Part shown: positions 45,020 through 54,110 of the stretch, in pieces
How positions within the stretch are numbered: position 1 is the stretch's first letter
Layout of the letters: each line of letters starts with the position of its first letter
Source: Leptothoe spongobia TAU-MAC 1115
GTDB taxonomy: Bacteria; Cyanobacteriota; Cyanobacteriia; Phormidesmidales; Phormidesmidaceae
DNA length: 64,000 bases
NCBI RefSeq assembly: GCF_018739885.1
Contig: NZ_JADOES010000004.1
Location: forward strand, 1 to 64,000
Direction of reading: 5' to 3'
Position numbers and translations under genes: made by a program
Notes under the pieces: generated by a model
Told to the model about the DNA's origin: nothing
The model's input: only the letters and a program-made list of their open reading frames with translations
The model's database searches: none

Positions 45020-46141
45020 GTGAGCAAAAAACGCCACAAAAAAGGCTCAGTTGCTGTGCATAATCGCAACGGTATGCTAAGGCTGCGATGGACCTACCAG
45101 GGACGCGGCTACTCGTTGGCAGTGGGTCTGCCCGATATCCCCATTAATCGGGCAGCTGCAGAAGCGAAAGCGGCACAAATTCAGATAGACATTGCCTTAG
45201 AAAAATTCGACACCACACTTAACCGCTATCGCTTCAATCCTGAGACCGGGCAGCTAACGGGTGATCTGTTTGAAGATTTCACTCAATGGAAAGTAGATAA
45301 TGGTGAAATTGCCGAACACACTGCCAGCAACCAATATAAAACCCGTCGAAACTATCTCAGGCGTTTTGGTTCTATATCTAGCGTTGCTGATGCTGAGCGC
45401 TTTTGTGTGATGCTGCAAAAGCGCATGGTACGACATATCTACAACAACTGCCTTTTTACCTATAAAAAATTTTCTCAGTGGGCTGTCAAGTATAGTTACA
45501 CCACCCAAGACTACTTTAAAGATATTTCTCCTCTGAAAACTTTAGCTAAGCAAAAAATAAAGCGTAAACCATTTACTACAGCTGAAGTCAAGCGAATATT
45601 AGAGGTTTTTCAAACAACAGAATATCTAAGCCACTATTTTGATTTTGTTCTTTTTCTCTTTTGCACTGGCACAAGACCTAGTGAAGCTGTTGGATTGCGG
45701 TGGGCATCAGTAGATTTAGATGCCCAGACGGTAACGATTGAAGAGGTCATTGTTAGACATGGCGGTCATGGTAAAGCTATTAGAAAAGGGACAAAGAACG
45801 GCATAGTTCGATCCATTGGGTTATCGGATCGAGCGCTGACTATGCTAAAAAATCGCCATGGGGATATTAAGCCTAATGATCTGGTTTTTACTGCCCCGAG
45901 AGGAGGAATTATTAATGCTGCATCGTTTGCGAGACGCTATTGGGGCAAAGCGCTACAGCAAGCCGAGGTCTCTCATCGGCCACTGTACACAACTCGCCAC
46001 ACGCTGATCAGTCATGGTATCGAGGACGAGAATTGGACCGTAGCCCAGGCTGCTGACGTGGCAGGGGATTCAGTCGCTACGGTGGCAAAACACTACATCC
46101 ACCAGATCAACCCCCCATCGATGCCCGATTTTGACCAATAG
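45020..46141 (+). CDS. Tyrosine recombinase (integrase) of the element
   Basis: In this 373-aa protein with a GTG start, an N-terminal arm and core-binding region precede the catalytic domain. That domain shows CTGTRPSEAVGLRW (Arg I), RPLYTTRHTLISHGI (His-x-x-Arg region: TTRHT) and VAKHYIHQIN, whose tyrosine in KHY is the nucleophile. It is complete. It lies at the right edge of the element, where an attachment site is expected, but I could not define att repeats with confidence. Confidence 0.88.
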   Translation: MSKKRHKKGSVAVHNRNGMLRLRWTYQGRGYSLAVGLPDIPINRAAAEAKAAQIQIDIALEKFDTTLNRYRFNPETGQLTGDLFEDFTQWKVDNGEIAEHTASNQYKTRRNYLRRFGSISSVADAERFCVMLQKRMVRHIYNNCLFTYKKFSQWAVKYSYTTQDYFKDISPLKTLAKQKIKRKPFTTAEVKRILEVFQTTEYLSHYFDFVLFLFCTGTRPSEAVGLRWASVDLDAQTVTIEEVIVRHGGHGKAIRKGTKNGIVRSIGLSDRALTMLKNRHGDIKPNDLVFTAPRGGIINAASFARRYWGKALQQAEVSHRPLYTTRHTLISHGIEDENWTVAQAADVAGDSVATVAKHYIHQINPPSMPDFDQ

Positions 46142-46221
46142 CGGACGTAATCTGTACGTTATCTATTGTCCAGCTTATGAAAAACCCTTGTATGATAGGG
46201 GTTACAGCCCCGAAAAATCGT

Positions 46222-46632
46222 ATGTCTCAAGCCATCATCCATGTTGTTGCCTATGCCGTTGTTGATCAGCAACAATTACTGACTGTTCGGAAAAAAAACA
46301 CCCATAAGTTTATGTTTCCAGGCGGTAAGTTTGAGCCTGGGGAGAATGCTGAAATGGCGATTCGGCGAGAGGTTAAGGAGGAGCTAAATTGTGATATTGA
46401 CCTCAATACATTTAAGCGCCTAGGAAAATTTGTGACGACTGCGGCCAATGAGGCAAATACGCAGCTGGTAGCAACGGTTTTCCAGGGTGGACTGATGGGT
46501 GCGCCTGTGGCATCTAGTGAAATTGAAGAACTGCGGTGGGTGCCGATTATGGCGGAGGCGTATGATGTGGAGCTGGCACCGTTGTTGACAGAGTGTGTAT
46601 TGCCGCAGTTGAGGGCAGCGATTGGTTCTTGA
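46222..46632 (+). CDS. NUDIX hydrolase
   Basis: The start at ATG 46222 (MSQAIIHVVAYAVVDQQ) is preferred over 46177. The NUDIX box is complete: GGKFEPGENAEMAIRREVKEELN (G-x5-E-x7-REVxEEL), binding Mg and hydrolysing a nucleoside-diphosphate-linked substrate. The 136-aa length fits a single-domain MutT-like housecleaning enzyme; substrate unknown. It lies just outside the integrase, so it is probably chromosomal. Confidence 0.85.
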   Translation: MSQAIIHVVAYAVVDQQQLLTVRKKNTHKFMFPGGKFEPGENAEMAIRREVKEELNCDIDLNTFKRLGKFVTTAANEANTQLVATVFQGGLMGAPVASSEIEELRWVPIMAEAYDVELAPLLTECVLPQLRAAIGS

Positions 46633-46813
46633 GGGAAAGAGCTGAGACCGTTGAGGGGCTTAGCGATAAGTGGTTTTGCGAAGGGGAACCGTCAGGGAGG
46701 TGTGTGGATAACTGGCGCAAGTGGCCGAAGACCCCTCCGTTGGTTCCCCTTCGCAAGGGGAACCGCTGTTATGCCACTTTATGTGACAGTCTGATAGATG
46801 TGTATCCCATCCC
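46633..46813. repeat. Inverted repeat GCGAAGGGGAACC between nudix and gcvT
   Basis: GCGAAGGGGAACC (near 46678) and GGTTCCCCTTCGC (near 46743) are inverted copies about 50 bp apart, both 3' of convergent genes. It may form a shared terminator stem. No gene is supported. Confidence 0.5.
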
Positions 46814-47890
46814 CTAAGCACCTGCCTTATAAAACGGTCGCTTCACCACCGTTGCCGGTACCGTCTTCTGACGAATTTGCACATCTACCACAGTCCCCAC
46901 CTTCGCCAGCCCAACCGGCACATAGGCCAGAGCCACCGGATATCCCAACGTAGGCGACAAAGTACCACTGGTGACAATACCCACAGATTCATCACCCTGC
47001 ACAATCGGGTAATCATGACGAGCAATATTGCGACCCTCTAGCTGTAGACCCACCAATCGACGAGCAACCCCCTCAGCCTTCTGCTTAGCCAGCATATCCC
47101 GACCAATAAACTCTGACACCTTATCCAGATGCACTAACCAACTCAGACCACCCTCTAGCGGAGTCGTCTCATCATTAATATCCTGACCATAGAGCGCCAT
47201 CGCCGCTTCCAGCCGCAGAGTATCCCTGGCCCCTAGACCACAAGGTTCAGCACCATGGTCTTGCAGCGCTTTCCAGATAGCGGGAGCATCGTCAATGCCG
47301 ACCATGACTTCAAAGCCATCTTCGCCGGTATAGCCTGTACGAGCAAGAAACGCCTTGTGGCCCAGCACCTGACCATGGGCATGGTTATAACGACGAATGG
47401 CACTGAGATCGATATCTGTAATCAGCTGTAGAGTTACGACAGCCTTGGGACCCTGTACCGCTATGAGTGCCTGGCTTTGGGAGTTATCCTGCAGGTCTAT
47501 GCCAGATAGATGGTCGAGGAGCCAAGTCTTATCTTTATCAGTGGTGGCAGCATTCACAATCAGACTGACCCGCTCCCCTTCATCATAGATAATCAGGTCA
47601 TCGATAATACCGCCCTGAGGATTTAACAACACGGTGTATTGAGCTTTACCAGGAGAAAGCTTGCCGAGGTCAGAGGGCACTAGCTGCTGCAGTGCGCCCA
47701 ACACGTTATCCCCAGTCAGAATAAATTTTCCCATGTGGGAAATATCAAACATACCTACCGATGTGCGGACGGCGGCATGCTCCTGCTTGATACCGCTAAA
47801 CTGCACGGGCATTTCCCACCCGGCAAAACCGGTCATGCGGGCTTTGTCTTGAACACACAAATCATAAAGCGGGGTACGAAGCAGACTCAT
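46814..47890 (-). CDS. gcvT: Aminomethyltransferase, T-protein of glycine cleavage
   Basis: The 358-aa protein transfers the methylene group from aminomethyl-lipoyl H-protein to tetrahydrofolate, releasing ammonia. Family blocks are clear: LYDLCVQDKARMTGFAGWEMPVQF, GMFDISHMGKFILTG, LGARDTLRLEAAMALYGQDI and GIVTSGTLSPTLGYPVALAYV. Length is normal and the start is a clear ATG. The other glycine cleavage genes (gcvH, gcvP) are not adjacent. Confidence 0.95.
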   Translation of the reverse strand: MSLLRTPLYDLCVQDKARMTGFAGWEMPVQFSGIKQEHAAVRTSVGMFDISHMGKFILTGDNVLGALQQLVPSDLGKLSPGKAQYTVLLNPQGGIIDDLIIYDEGERVSLIVNAATTDKDKTWLLDHLSGIDLQDNSQSQALIAVQGPKAVVTLQLITDIDLSAIRRYNHAHGQVLGHKAFLARTGYTGEDGFEVMVGIDDAPAIWKALQDHGAEPCGLGARDTLRLEAAMALYGQDINDETTPLEGGLSWLVHLDKVSEFIGRDMLAKQKAEGVARRLVGLQLEGRNIARHDYPIVQGDESVGIVTSGTLSPTLGYPVALAYVPVGLAKVGTVVDVQIRQKTVPATVVKRPFYKAGA

Positions 47891-48259
47891 GGTAGACGGG
47901 CAGGAAGCTAGACAGCATAGATAATCCTACTCTCTTGGCTGCCCCGGTTAAACCATTGATGTGATATTGAGGATCAGCAATGCTAAATCAGGGTATCAAC
48001 TTAATGCGGGGCGTTTTCTGGAAGATAGTAGTTGGTAGTTAGTTGAAACCTGTAGTTTCTCCCACGGTAAAACGACCGTCCAGGACGTGGACAAGGTTTA
48101 TTTATTTATATCCACAAGAAAATAGCAATGGATTCGTGATGCCTTAATCTATGGATTGTTAATCATGTTGTTTGGTTGAAGTCGACTTCGCTGAAATTGA
48201 TTGACTAGAATCAACCGGGAAAACTGGGGGCTCTCAGGGTTAAGGGATTGTGACTGTTT
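47891..48259. other. Intergenic region between gcvT and the sulfotransferase gene
   Basis: About 370 bp between divergently transcribed genes; it should hold both promoters. No RNA or repeat is recognised. Confidence 0.4.
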
Positions 48260-49042
48260 ATGCCATCTACATACTATTCTTCTTGGTTGACCCAGCAGCT
48301 TCAGACTTTTATTAATCGTCAGCGCCAGCCTATGCCGCAGCCATCTTATCGCTTTGTTCTATTTGGTACAGAGTTTAGTGGTGGACGCATGGTGATTGAT
48401 TTGCTGCGTCGTGTAGCGGATGCTCGCTATGGTCCTCTACCGTCCACATGGAATGTAGAGTCACTTCTAAAGCAACGTCATTTTTTCCCGCTCCGACATA
48501 TTCAGCGTCATGGGGGAGACTGCTCAGACTATCTCTTTGGTTTCAAGCTATCGGCAGTGGATCTGATGAACACCCATGGGATGAATGAACCCCATCGGTT
48601 TATGGAGTTGCTGTATGAGCAAGGGTATAAGCTGATTTATTTGCAGCGTCGTGACTTGATGCGGCATGCGATCGCAATTCTCAAAGCTCAACAGCCCAAC
48701 GGTCAGCCCAACAGTCGCCATATCGATCCCCAGGAATTGGTCACCACTATCAAACGGCTAGATGACCAGCGCATTGCCGAAGCGACCATCATTGCCCAGG
48801 TGCCTCACCTAAAAATTACCTATGAAACGGATCTCATTGATCCCAATGTCCACAATGTGACGGCTCAGCGACTGTGTCGCTTTTTATCCCTACAGCCAAG
48901 ACAGCAGACTCAATATTCTATGAAGCTAGTGCACCAACGGATTTCAGACCTGGTCACTAACTACGATGAAATATGTGCCATCTTAGAGCACTCGGACTAT
49001 GCCTATGTATTGACTGAGGCATCTGCCAAGTTAGTGATTTAG
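48260..49042 (+). CDS. Sulfotransferase family protein
   Basis: The N-terminal FVLFGTEFSGGRMVIDLLRRV matches the P-loop-like 5'-phosphosulfate site of bacterial Stf0-like sulfotransferases, which move sulfate from PAPS to an acceptor. The second site is at KLIYLQRRDLMRHAIAILKAQ (3'-phosphate-binding R and S/A region). Length (260 aa) is in range. The acceptor is unknown; polysaccharide or lipid is common. It is encoded alone. Confidence 0.75.
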   Translation: MPSTYYSSWLTQQLQTFINRQRQPMPQPSYRFVLFGTEFSGGRMVIDLLRRVADARYGPLPSTWNVESLLKQRHFFPLRHIQRHGGDCSDYLFGFKLSAVDLMNTHGMNEPHRFMELLYEQGYKLIYLQRRDLMRHAIAILKAQQPNGQPNSRHIDPQELVTTIKRLDDQRIAEATIIAQVPHLKITYETDLIDPNVHNVTAQRLCRFLSLQPRQQTQYSMKLVHQRISDLVTNYDEICAILEHSDYAYVLTEASAKLVI

Positions 49043-49055
49043 CAAACAGAATTCC

Positions 49056-49167
49056 TAATACGACATCCTGACTGATAGCACCCGATATCGAAGGGCACCC
49101 ACCAGGGGATGCCCCTATAAAATTATCCATTTTCAATCGGGGTTGAGGAATTCGGATTTGGTATAAT
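49056..49167. repeat. Dispersed ~112-bp repeat, copy B, overlapping queG 3' end
   Basis: This is the inverted copy of 16338-16449. It covers the intergenic space and about 45 bp of the queG coding end, supplying its last ~14 codons and the stop. Shared words include CCAAATCCGAATTCCTCAA and TCAGGATNTCGTATTA. Confidence 0.8.
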
Positions 49168-50127
49168 CCCTGATCCCTTTACTGCTGAGGCATTGCGTCG
49201 CCACATAGCCGGTTTGATCCGTCTGAGGGCGGATGCAGGAAAACGCTGATTCCAGTCTGCTTCACTGAGGTTGGCCAAGTCCTCTAGCTGAGGAGCCACA
49301 TTGTCTGGATAGGGGGCAAACTCAGCTACATCAGTGGGTTGAGCAAAGCGTTGGTTCCAGGGGCAGACATCCTGACAGATGTCACAGCCTGCAACCCAAT
49401 TATCGAGGTGATTGGCTATTTGGGGCGGGAGGACGGGGTCGCGATTTTCGATGGTGTGGTAAGCAATGCAGCGACTGGCATCGACAACACCAGGGGCTCG
49501 AATTGCGTTGGTAGGGCAGGCGTCAAGACAGCGGGTGCAGGTGCCGCAGTGGTGAGTGTGGGGTTGCGATGATGAGAGGACTACATTGGTCAGAATCTCT
49601 CCCAAAAATACCCAAGAACCATAGTCACGGGTAATCAAATTGCCATTTTTAGCGACCCAACCCAGGCCTGCCTCCTGAGCCCAAAATTTATCCTGGACAG
49701 GACCTGTATCAGCATAGTATCGAGCGATCATGTCCTCGCCCTGGGTCTGCAGCCAGAGGGCTAGCTGCTTTAGTTTTTTGTGCATCACCCGATGGTAGTC
49801 ACGACCCCAGCCATAACGGGCAATTTTTCCGTACTCAGCTCCCCCAGGCCGCTGATCTGGGGTGTAATAGTTTAACGCGACACAAATAATCGAGCGCACC
49901 TCGGGCATGACGCGGCGAATGTCCTGACGCTTAGGATTTGCCATCCAGGCCATATCTGCTTGGTATCCCTGGTCCAGCCATTGCTGTAACCGAGTTTGCA
50001 TAACCCGCTCTGGGTCTGTGACCTCAGCAGGCACCGCCACAATGCCAAACCGGTGAAAGCCAACGGCCATGGCCTGTTGTTCTAGCTGCTGACGGAGTGA
50101 GTTGTTAACTGGTTGGGAATCTGACAC
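49123..50127 (-). CDS. queG: Epoxyqueuosine reductase
   Basis: The 334-aa protein carries the last step of queuosine synthesis in tRNA, reducing epoxyqueuosine with cobalamin and two 4Fe-4S clusters. Cluster motifs are HCGTCTRCLDACPTNAI and GCDICQDVCPWN. The N-terminal cobalamin-binding part includes VALNYYTPDQRPGGAEYGKIARYGWGRDYH, with the acid DTGPVQDK near the active site. The C-terminus (SGIIPNPNSSTPIENG) is encoded in a dispersed repeat and is unlikely to be ancestral. Confidence 0.93.
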   Translation of the reverse strand: MSDSQPVNNSLRQQLEQQAMAVGFHRFGIVAVPAEVTDPERVMQTRLQQWLDQGYQADMAWMANPKRQDIRRVMPEVRSIICVALNYYTPDQRPGGAEYGKIARYGWGRDYHRVMHKKLKQLALWLQTQGEDMIARYYADTGPVQDKFWAQEAGLGWVAKNGNLITRDYGSWVFLGEILTNVVLSSSQPHTHHCGTCTRCLDACPTNAIRAPGVVDASRCIAYHTIENRDPVLPPQIANHLDNWVAGCDICQDVCPWNQRFAQPTDVAEFAPYPDNVAPQLEDLANLSEADWNQRFPASALRRIKPAMWRRNASAVKGSGIIPNPNSSTPIENG

Positions 50128-50336
50128 TGCATAACGACCCGCATAATCTTTAGGTTATTTTCTGATATTCACCCTCCTGGGTTTGAATTATGTTGAGAGA
50201 ATGTAACCTTTGATGAATTCCCTAATTTACTATTTTTATTGGAAATAATACGTCACATTTTAATGAGGGTTTTGGTAACAACAGATACTCCTTTGGGGGT
50301 GACAAGATTGAATACTAAGGCAACCAACAGATAGGT

Positions 50337-50490
50337 TTCTAGGGTTCCGATTTAATGTCCTGGGCTGGCTCAGCGTTAAATGGCTGGACCGAGAGAAACC
50401 GCCAGTTTTCTGGTACACGGCGGGATAAAAGCCCGGGAGAAATCATGCGGCAGACGTTGTCTGCTAAGGATTCTCTCGGGCTTTTGATTT
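50337..50490 (+). promoter_or_regulatory. Guanidine-I (ykkC) riboswitch with terminator
   Basis: Conserved blocks are in order: TCTAGGGTTCCG, GGCTGG, GGACCGAGAGAAACCG, ACACGGCGGGATAAAAGCCC and GGGAGAAATC. This is the guanidine-I aptamer. The platform pairs AAAGCCCGGGAGAA (50427-50441) with TTCTCTCGGGCTTTT (50471-50485), followed by GATTTTT. The aptamer's own 3' block is thus one terminator arm, so ligand binding should block termination and allow expression. The matching guanidine operon follows directly. Confidence 0.93.
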
Positions 50491-50491
50491 T

Positions 50492-50572
50492 TCACCCTCT
50501 GGTGATTTTCACCCTCTGGTGATTTTTCACCCTCTGGTGATTTTTCACCCTCTGGTGATTTTTTACCCTCCG
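50492..50572. repeat. Tandem mini-hairpin repeat between riboswitch and gdmH
   Basis: TCACCCTCTGGTGA occurs four times (50492, 50509, 50527, 50545), each separated by 3-4 T, with a decayed fifth copy. Each unit is itself a TCACC / GGTGA hairpin followed by a T tract, like a row of small terminators. It lies in the transcribed leader, 27-107 nt before the gdmH start. Confidence 0.9.
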
Positions 50573-50598
50573 GCCTTTTGCCCCTCCGCATAGACATC

Positions 50599-51774
50599 AT
50601 GAGTGATACCCCTACTTTTCGTAGTCCAGTTGACTCGGAAGCCAATCGTGCCCTTGAACGTGAGGCTCAGCTACCCTTTACGGGCTGGCAACAGGAAGTC
50701 TCCCAGGGGTTAGAGTATGGTTTAGAGGCTGCTGATAGTATTCGCGATCGCACTATTCCCACCTTCTCTCGCGGTGAGCTGCCCCACTATGCCGGGATTA
50801 ACACCTTTCTCAAAGCTCCCTATATAGAAGATGTTCGTAAAGTTGGAGAATACGATGTCGCCATTGTCGGTGTTCCCCACGATTCTGGCACCACATATCG
50901 CCCCGGTACTCGATTTGGTCCCCAGGGAATCCGGCGAATTTCTGCCCTTTACACGCCCTACAACTTTGAGATGGGTATCGATCTGCGAGAACAGATTACC
51001 CTCTGCGACGTAGGCGATATTTTCACCATTCCAGCCAACAACGAGAAATCTTTTGACCAAATCTCAAAAGGGGTTGCCCACATTTTTAGTTCCGGTGCAT
51101 TTCCTATCATCCTGGGGGGTGACCATTCCATTGGATTTCCGACTGTACGAGGTGTTTGTCGCCATCTAGGCGACAAAAAAGTCGGTATCATCCACTTTGA
51201 TCGCCATGTCGATACCCAGGAAACGGACCTCGATGAGCGCATGCACACCTGTCCCTGGTTTCATGCCACCAACATGAAAAATGCTCCTGCTAAAAACTTG
51301 GTGCAGCTGGGCATTGGGGGGTGGCAGGTACCGCGTCAGGGGGTAAAAGTTTGTCGGGAGCGAGCGACTAACATTCTCACAGTGACCGATATTACCGAGA
51401 TGGGTCTGGATGCTGCCGCTGATTTTGCTCTAGAACGCGCCCTTGATGGCACCGATTGTGTCTACGTCAGTTTTGATATTGACTGCATCGATGCCGGATT
51501 TGTCCCTGGTACTGGCTGGCCAGAGCCCGGTGGTCTCTTGCCCCGCGAAGCCTTAGCTCTACTGGGCAAGATCATTCGTAAGGCCCCCGTCTGCGGCCTA
51601 GAAATCGTCGAAGTATCACCTCCCTACGATGTCAGCGATATGACGTCCCTCATGGCCACCCGTGTGATCTGCGATGCCATGGCGCACCTGGTCCAGTCGG
51701 GCCAGCTACCGCGCACCACCCCCGACTATATTCATGCCGAAGCCAATATGGATGTCGGCAGCGGCTGGCAATAA
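50599..51774 (+). CDS. gdmH: Guanidine hydrolase (ureohydrolase family)
   Basis: This 391-aa arginase/agmatinase-fold enzyme has the start set at ATG 50599. Metal-binding blocks are GGDHSIGFPT, HFDRHVDTQE and VSFDIDCIDAGFVPGTG, with Arg in place of the usual Ala in FDAHxD. Length, N-terminal extension and context match the Ni-dependent guanidine hydrolase described in Synechocystis (Sll1077), which splits guanidine into urea and ammonia. The riboswitch upstream and the HypA/HypB-like genes downstream support this over agmatinase. Confidence 0.9.
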   Translation: MSDTPTFRSPVDSEANRALEREAQLPFTGWQQEVSQGLEYGLEAADSIRDRTIPTFSRGELPHYAGINTFLKAPYIEDVRKVGEYDVAIVGVPHDSGTTYRPGTRFGPQGIRRISALYTPYNFEMGIDLREQITLCDVGDIFTIPANNEKSFDQISKGVAHIFSSGAFPIILGGDHSIGFPTVRGVCRHLGDKKVGIIHFDRHVDTQETDLDERMHTCPWFHATNMKNAPAKNLVQLGIGGWQVPRQGVKVCRERATNILTVTDITEMGLDAAADFALERALDGTDCVYVSFDIDCIDAGFVPGTGWPEPGGLLPREALALLGKIIRKAPVCGLEIVEVSPPYDVSDMTSLMATRVICDAMAHLVQSGQLPRTTPDYIHAEANMDVGSGWQ

Positions 51775-51786
51775 TTCACACCGCCT

Positions 51787-51814
51787 GTAGGGGCGTTGAA
51801 TGCAACGCCCCTAC
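51787..51814. repeat. Palindrome in the gap after gdmH
   Basis: GTAGGGGCGTTG and CAACGCCCCTAC are exact complements around AATG. It is a common type of cyanobacterial dispersed palindrome; it may stabilise or partly end the mRNA. Confidence 0.7.
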
Positions 51815-51841
51815 CCCAATGCCCATTACCATTGCCTGCCC

Positions 51842-52195
51842 ATGCACGAAACCGACATGACCAAGGCCTTGATTGTCACCATCCAGGACTGGTGGGATGC
51901 CCAACCAGAACGTCCCACCATCGAAAAAGTTCATCTGGTGGTTGGGGCCTTTACCTGTGTAGAACCTGCCAGCCTTCAGTTTGCCTTTGATGTCCAGACC
52001 CAGGGCACCTTTCTCGATGGGTCTCAGCTGGTCATTAAGGATATCCCCCTGGTGGCCCACTGCCATACCTGCCGCCGTGATTATCGTCCCGAGTATGGCA
52101 GTCAATATGCTTGTCCCACCTGTAACAGTCCCATGGAAGATATTCGTTCTGGTCGAGAACTAAAAATTGATCGCCTCGAATGCGTTGCCGTCTGA
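51842..52195 (+). CDS. ghaA: HypA-like nickel chaperone of guanidine hydrolase
   Basis: The start at ATG 51842 gives the N-terminal MHET needed for nickel binding in HypA proteins. Two CxxC pairs (CHTC and CPTC) form the zinc site. Length (117 aa) is normal. In this operon type the HypA paralogue matures the Ni enzyme GdmH rather than hydrogenase. It is between gdmH and the HypB-like gene. The symbol follows the published guanidine hydrolase accessory naming as I recall it. Confidence 0.88.
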   Translation: MHETDMTKALIVTIQDWWDAQPERPTIEKVHLVVGAFTCVEPASLQFAFDVQTQGTFLDGSQLVIKDIPLVAHCHTCRRDYRPEYGSQYACPTCNSPMEDIRSGRELKIDRLECVAV

Positions 52196-52204
52196 GATAA
52201 CGCA

Positions 52205-52240
52205 TTTTGTAGAGGCGTTCCATGGAACGCCTCTACAAAA
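52205..52240. repeat. Perfect 36-bp palindrome between the two chaperone genes
   Basis: TTTTGTAGAGGCGTTCCA at 52205 is mirrored exactly by its complement to 52240, centred on CATG. T and A tracts flank the stem, so it resembles a bidirectional terminator. Confidence 0.8.
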
Positions 52241-52276
52241 AATCTATTAACCATTGCCCATTATCCTTTTATCCCT

Positions 52277-52972
52277 ATGCACCAAACCTTTGATGCCGCC
52301 CTCGAAATGAACTTGCTCCATGCCAATCAGCGAGGGGCAGACCATAATCGTGCCCACTTTGATGAGTGGGGTATTACCTGTGTGAACCTGATGAGTAGCC
52401 CCGGCGCAGGTAAAACTCAGCTTCTAGAATCTACGCTTGAGGGATTAAAAAATCTCAAAATCGCTGTGATTGAAGGTGATATGACCACCGAATTGGATGC
52501 GGATCGACTGCGTCAACACGGTGTTCCAGTCATTGCGATCAATACCGGTCGTTCCTGTCATTTAGATTCAAAAATGGTAGCGGGTGGGCTTCATCAGCTG
52601 CAGCATGATTACGATCCAGCCAGTCTAGATCTAGTGGTTGTCGAGAATGTGGGTAACTTGGTATGTCCTGCCGAATTTGAGGTGGGAGAGCATATCAAAG
52701 TGGCTCTGCTCAGTGTCACTGAAGGCGAAGACAAACCGCTGAAATATCCGGTGATGTTCCGAGAAGCAGATTGTTTGTTGATTACAAAAACAGATTTGAC
52801 TCCCTATTTAGATGTGAATCTAGACCAGATTGAGGCCAATATTAGACAGATTAATCCTAATGTCACCATCTTTCGCGTGTCTGCCAAAACCGGCGATGGC
52901 CTGGAGAGCTGGCTTGAATGGCTCCAACAAACGATGACCCATCAGGCAAACCGTTTACAACTCACAGTATGA
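52277..52972 (+). CDS. ghaB: HypB-like GTPase, nickel insertion for guanidine hydrolase
   Basis: This 231-aa SIMIBI GTPase has P-loop [29 protein letters not shown] (switch/metal region), CHLDSKMV with a metal-binding Cys-His, and base motif ITKTDL. It binds nickel through the Cys-His pair at the dimer interface and delivers it after GTP hydrolysis. There is no N-terminal histidine-rich storage segment. It works with the HypA-like protein encoded just upstream. Confidence 0.9.
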   Translation: MHQTFDAALEMNLLHANQRGADHNRAHFDEWGITCVNLMSSPGAGKTQLLESTLEGLKNLKIAVIEGDMTTELDADRLRQHGVPVIAINTGRSCHLDSKMVAGGLHQLQHDYDPASLDLVVVENVGNLVCPAEFEVGEHIKVALLSVTEGEDKPLKYPVMFREADCLLITKTDLTPYLDVNLDQIEANIRQINPNVTIFRVSAKTGDGLESWLEWLQQTMTHQANRLQLTV

Positions 52973-53048
52973 CAACTTGAGATCTTGCATAAAAGCGAGA
53001 CAACTACAAACTCCCGATAGCTTGCTAACTAATGTAATGAGGTGAACG

Positions 53049-54098
53049 ATGCAACGAAACCGTTTTTTATCTACATGTTTAGCGTTCTTTTTTGGCGTGG
53101 TAGTTGCTGTGGGCTGCGCTGGTAATGCTCCAGAAACAAGCTCTGAGCCGACCAATACATCAGAGGTTGCTGCAGTCGACGGTGCTCCTTTAGTCATTGG
53201 CTACAGTAGCTGGCCAGGCTGGTTGCCATGGGCCATTGCCGAGGAAAAAGGGCTGTTTGAAGCCAATGGTGCCAATGTAGAACTTAAGTGGTTTGATGGC
53301 TATCTAGCTTCCATGGAAGCCCTGGCAGCTGGACAACTGGATGGTAATTGTCAAACTCTAAATGACACGATTTCATTCGCGGCAGATGCGGTCAATGGCG
53401 AGGTCGCTGTTTTGGTCAACGACAACTCTGCCGGGAATGACAAAGTTATTGTTGCAGAAGGCATCAACAGTCTCGAAGATTTGAAGGGTAAGACGGTGGC
53501 GTTAGAAGAGGGTGTGGTAGATGACTTTATGCTGACCCAGGCTTTAGAAGATGCGGGTATGTCTCGTTCTGATATCACCATCAAGAATTTAGAAACGGGG
53601 GCGGCGGCAGCAGCGTTTGCCTCTGGTCAGGCTGACGGATTTGCTGGATGGCCCCCTTTCTGGAGTATTGCGTTGGAGCGGGAAGGCAGTAAAGAACTGT
53701 TATCGTCTAAAGAGTATCCAGGCGCAATTCCTGATCTGTTAGTAGTCACCCAGAAGGTGATTGATGAGCAGCCTGACCAAGTACAGGCTATGGTCAATAC
53801 GTGGTTTGCCACTCTTGACTATATTGCTAAAAATCCTGAGGAGTCAAACAAGATTATGGCCTCTCGTGCTGGGGTATCGGCTGAGGAATATAAGGCCTTT
53901 GAAGCAGGTACTCGTATCTTTACGATAGAAGAGAATCTGGAGGCATTTAGCGAGGGTAACACCATGAAGCACATGCCTTTTGCGGCGCAAAAAATGAATG
54001 ACTTTATGGTGGATGTAGGCTTTATCGAAGCCGGACCTGAAGATTTAGGGGCTATTTTGGATGACAGCTTTGTTAAAGCCTATGCGGAAAGCTCTTAG
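53049..54098 (+). CDS. ABC transporter substrate-binding lipoprotein, probably for guanidine
   Basis: The 349-aa protein has a lipoprotein-type signal ending VVVAVGCAGN (lipobox VGC), followed by an NMT1/THI5-like (SsuA-type) binding domain: PLVIGYSSWPGWLPWAIAEEKGLFEANGANVELKWFDGYLASMEALAAGQLDG. Such proteins bind small nitrogen or sulfur compounds. Linked to the guanidine riboswitch operon, and equivalent to Synechocystis Sll1080 by order, it probably binds guanidine. GTGAACG lies just before the ATG. Confidence 0.85.
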   Translation: MQRNRFLSTCLAFFFGVVVAVGCAGNAPETSSEPTNTSEVAAVDGAPLVIGYSSWPGWLPWAIAEEKGLFEANGANVELKWFDGYLASMEALAAGQLDGNCQTLNDTISFAADAVNGEVAVLVNDNSAGNDKVIVAEGINSLEDLKGKTVALEEGVVDDFMLTQALEDAGMSRSDITIKNLETGAAAAAFASGQADGFAGWPPFWSIALEREGSKELLSSKEYPGAIPDLLVVTQKVIDEQPDQVQAMVNTWFATLDYIAKNPEESNKIMASRAGVSAEEYKAFEAGTRIFTIEENLEAFSEGNTMKHMPFAAQKMNDFMVDVGFIEAGPEDLGAILDDSFVKAYAESS

Positions 54099-54110
54099 AT
54101 AGATTCGATG

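Noticed and set aside
40800..46230. Possible att repeats of the integrative element (short shared AGGGGTT words at both sides)
   Set aside because: The match is only about 7-8 bp and common in this sequence, so the boundaries cannot be set.
50376..50645. Minus-strand frame rich in SPEGEK repeats
   Set aside because: It is made by the tandem mini-hairpins and the riboswitch, not by a gene.
51776..52105. 109-codon minus-strand frame over the HypA-like gene
   Set aside because: The HypA-like protein on the plus strand has conserved MHE and CxxC motifs and fits the operon.
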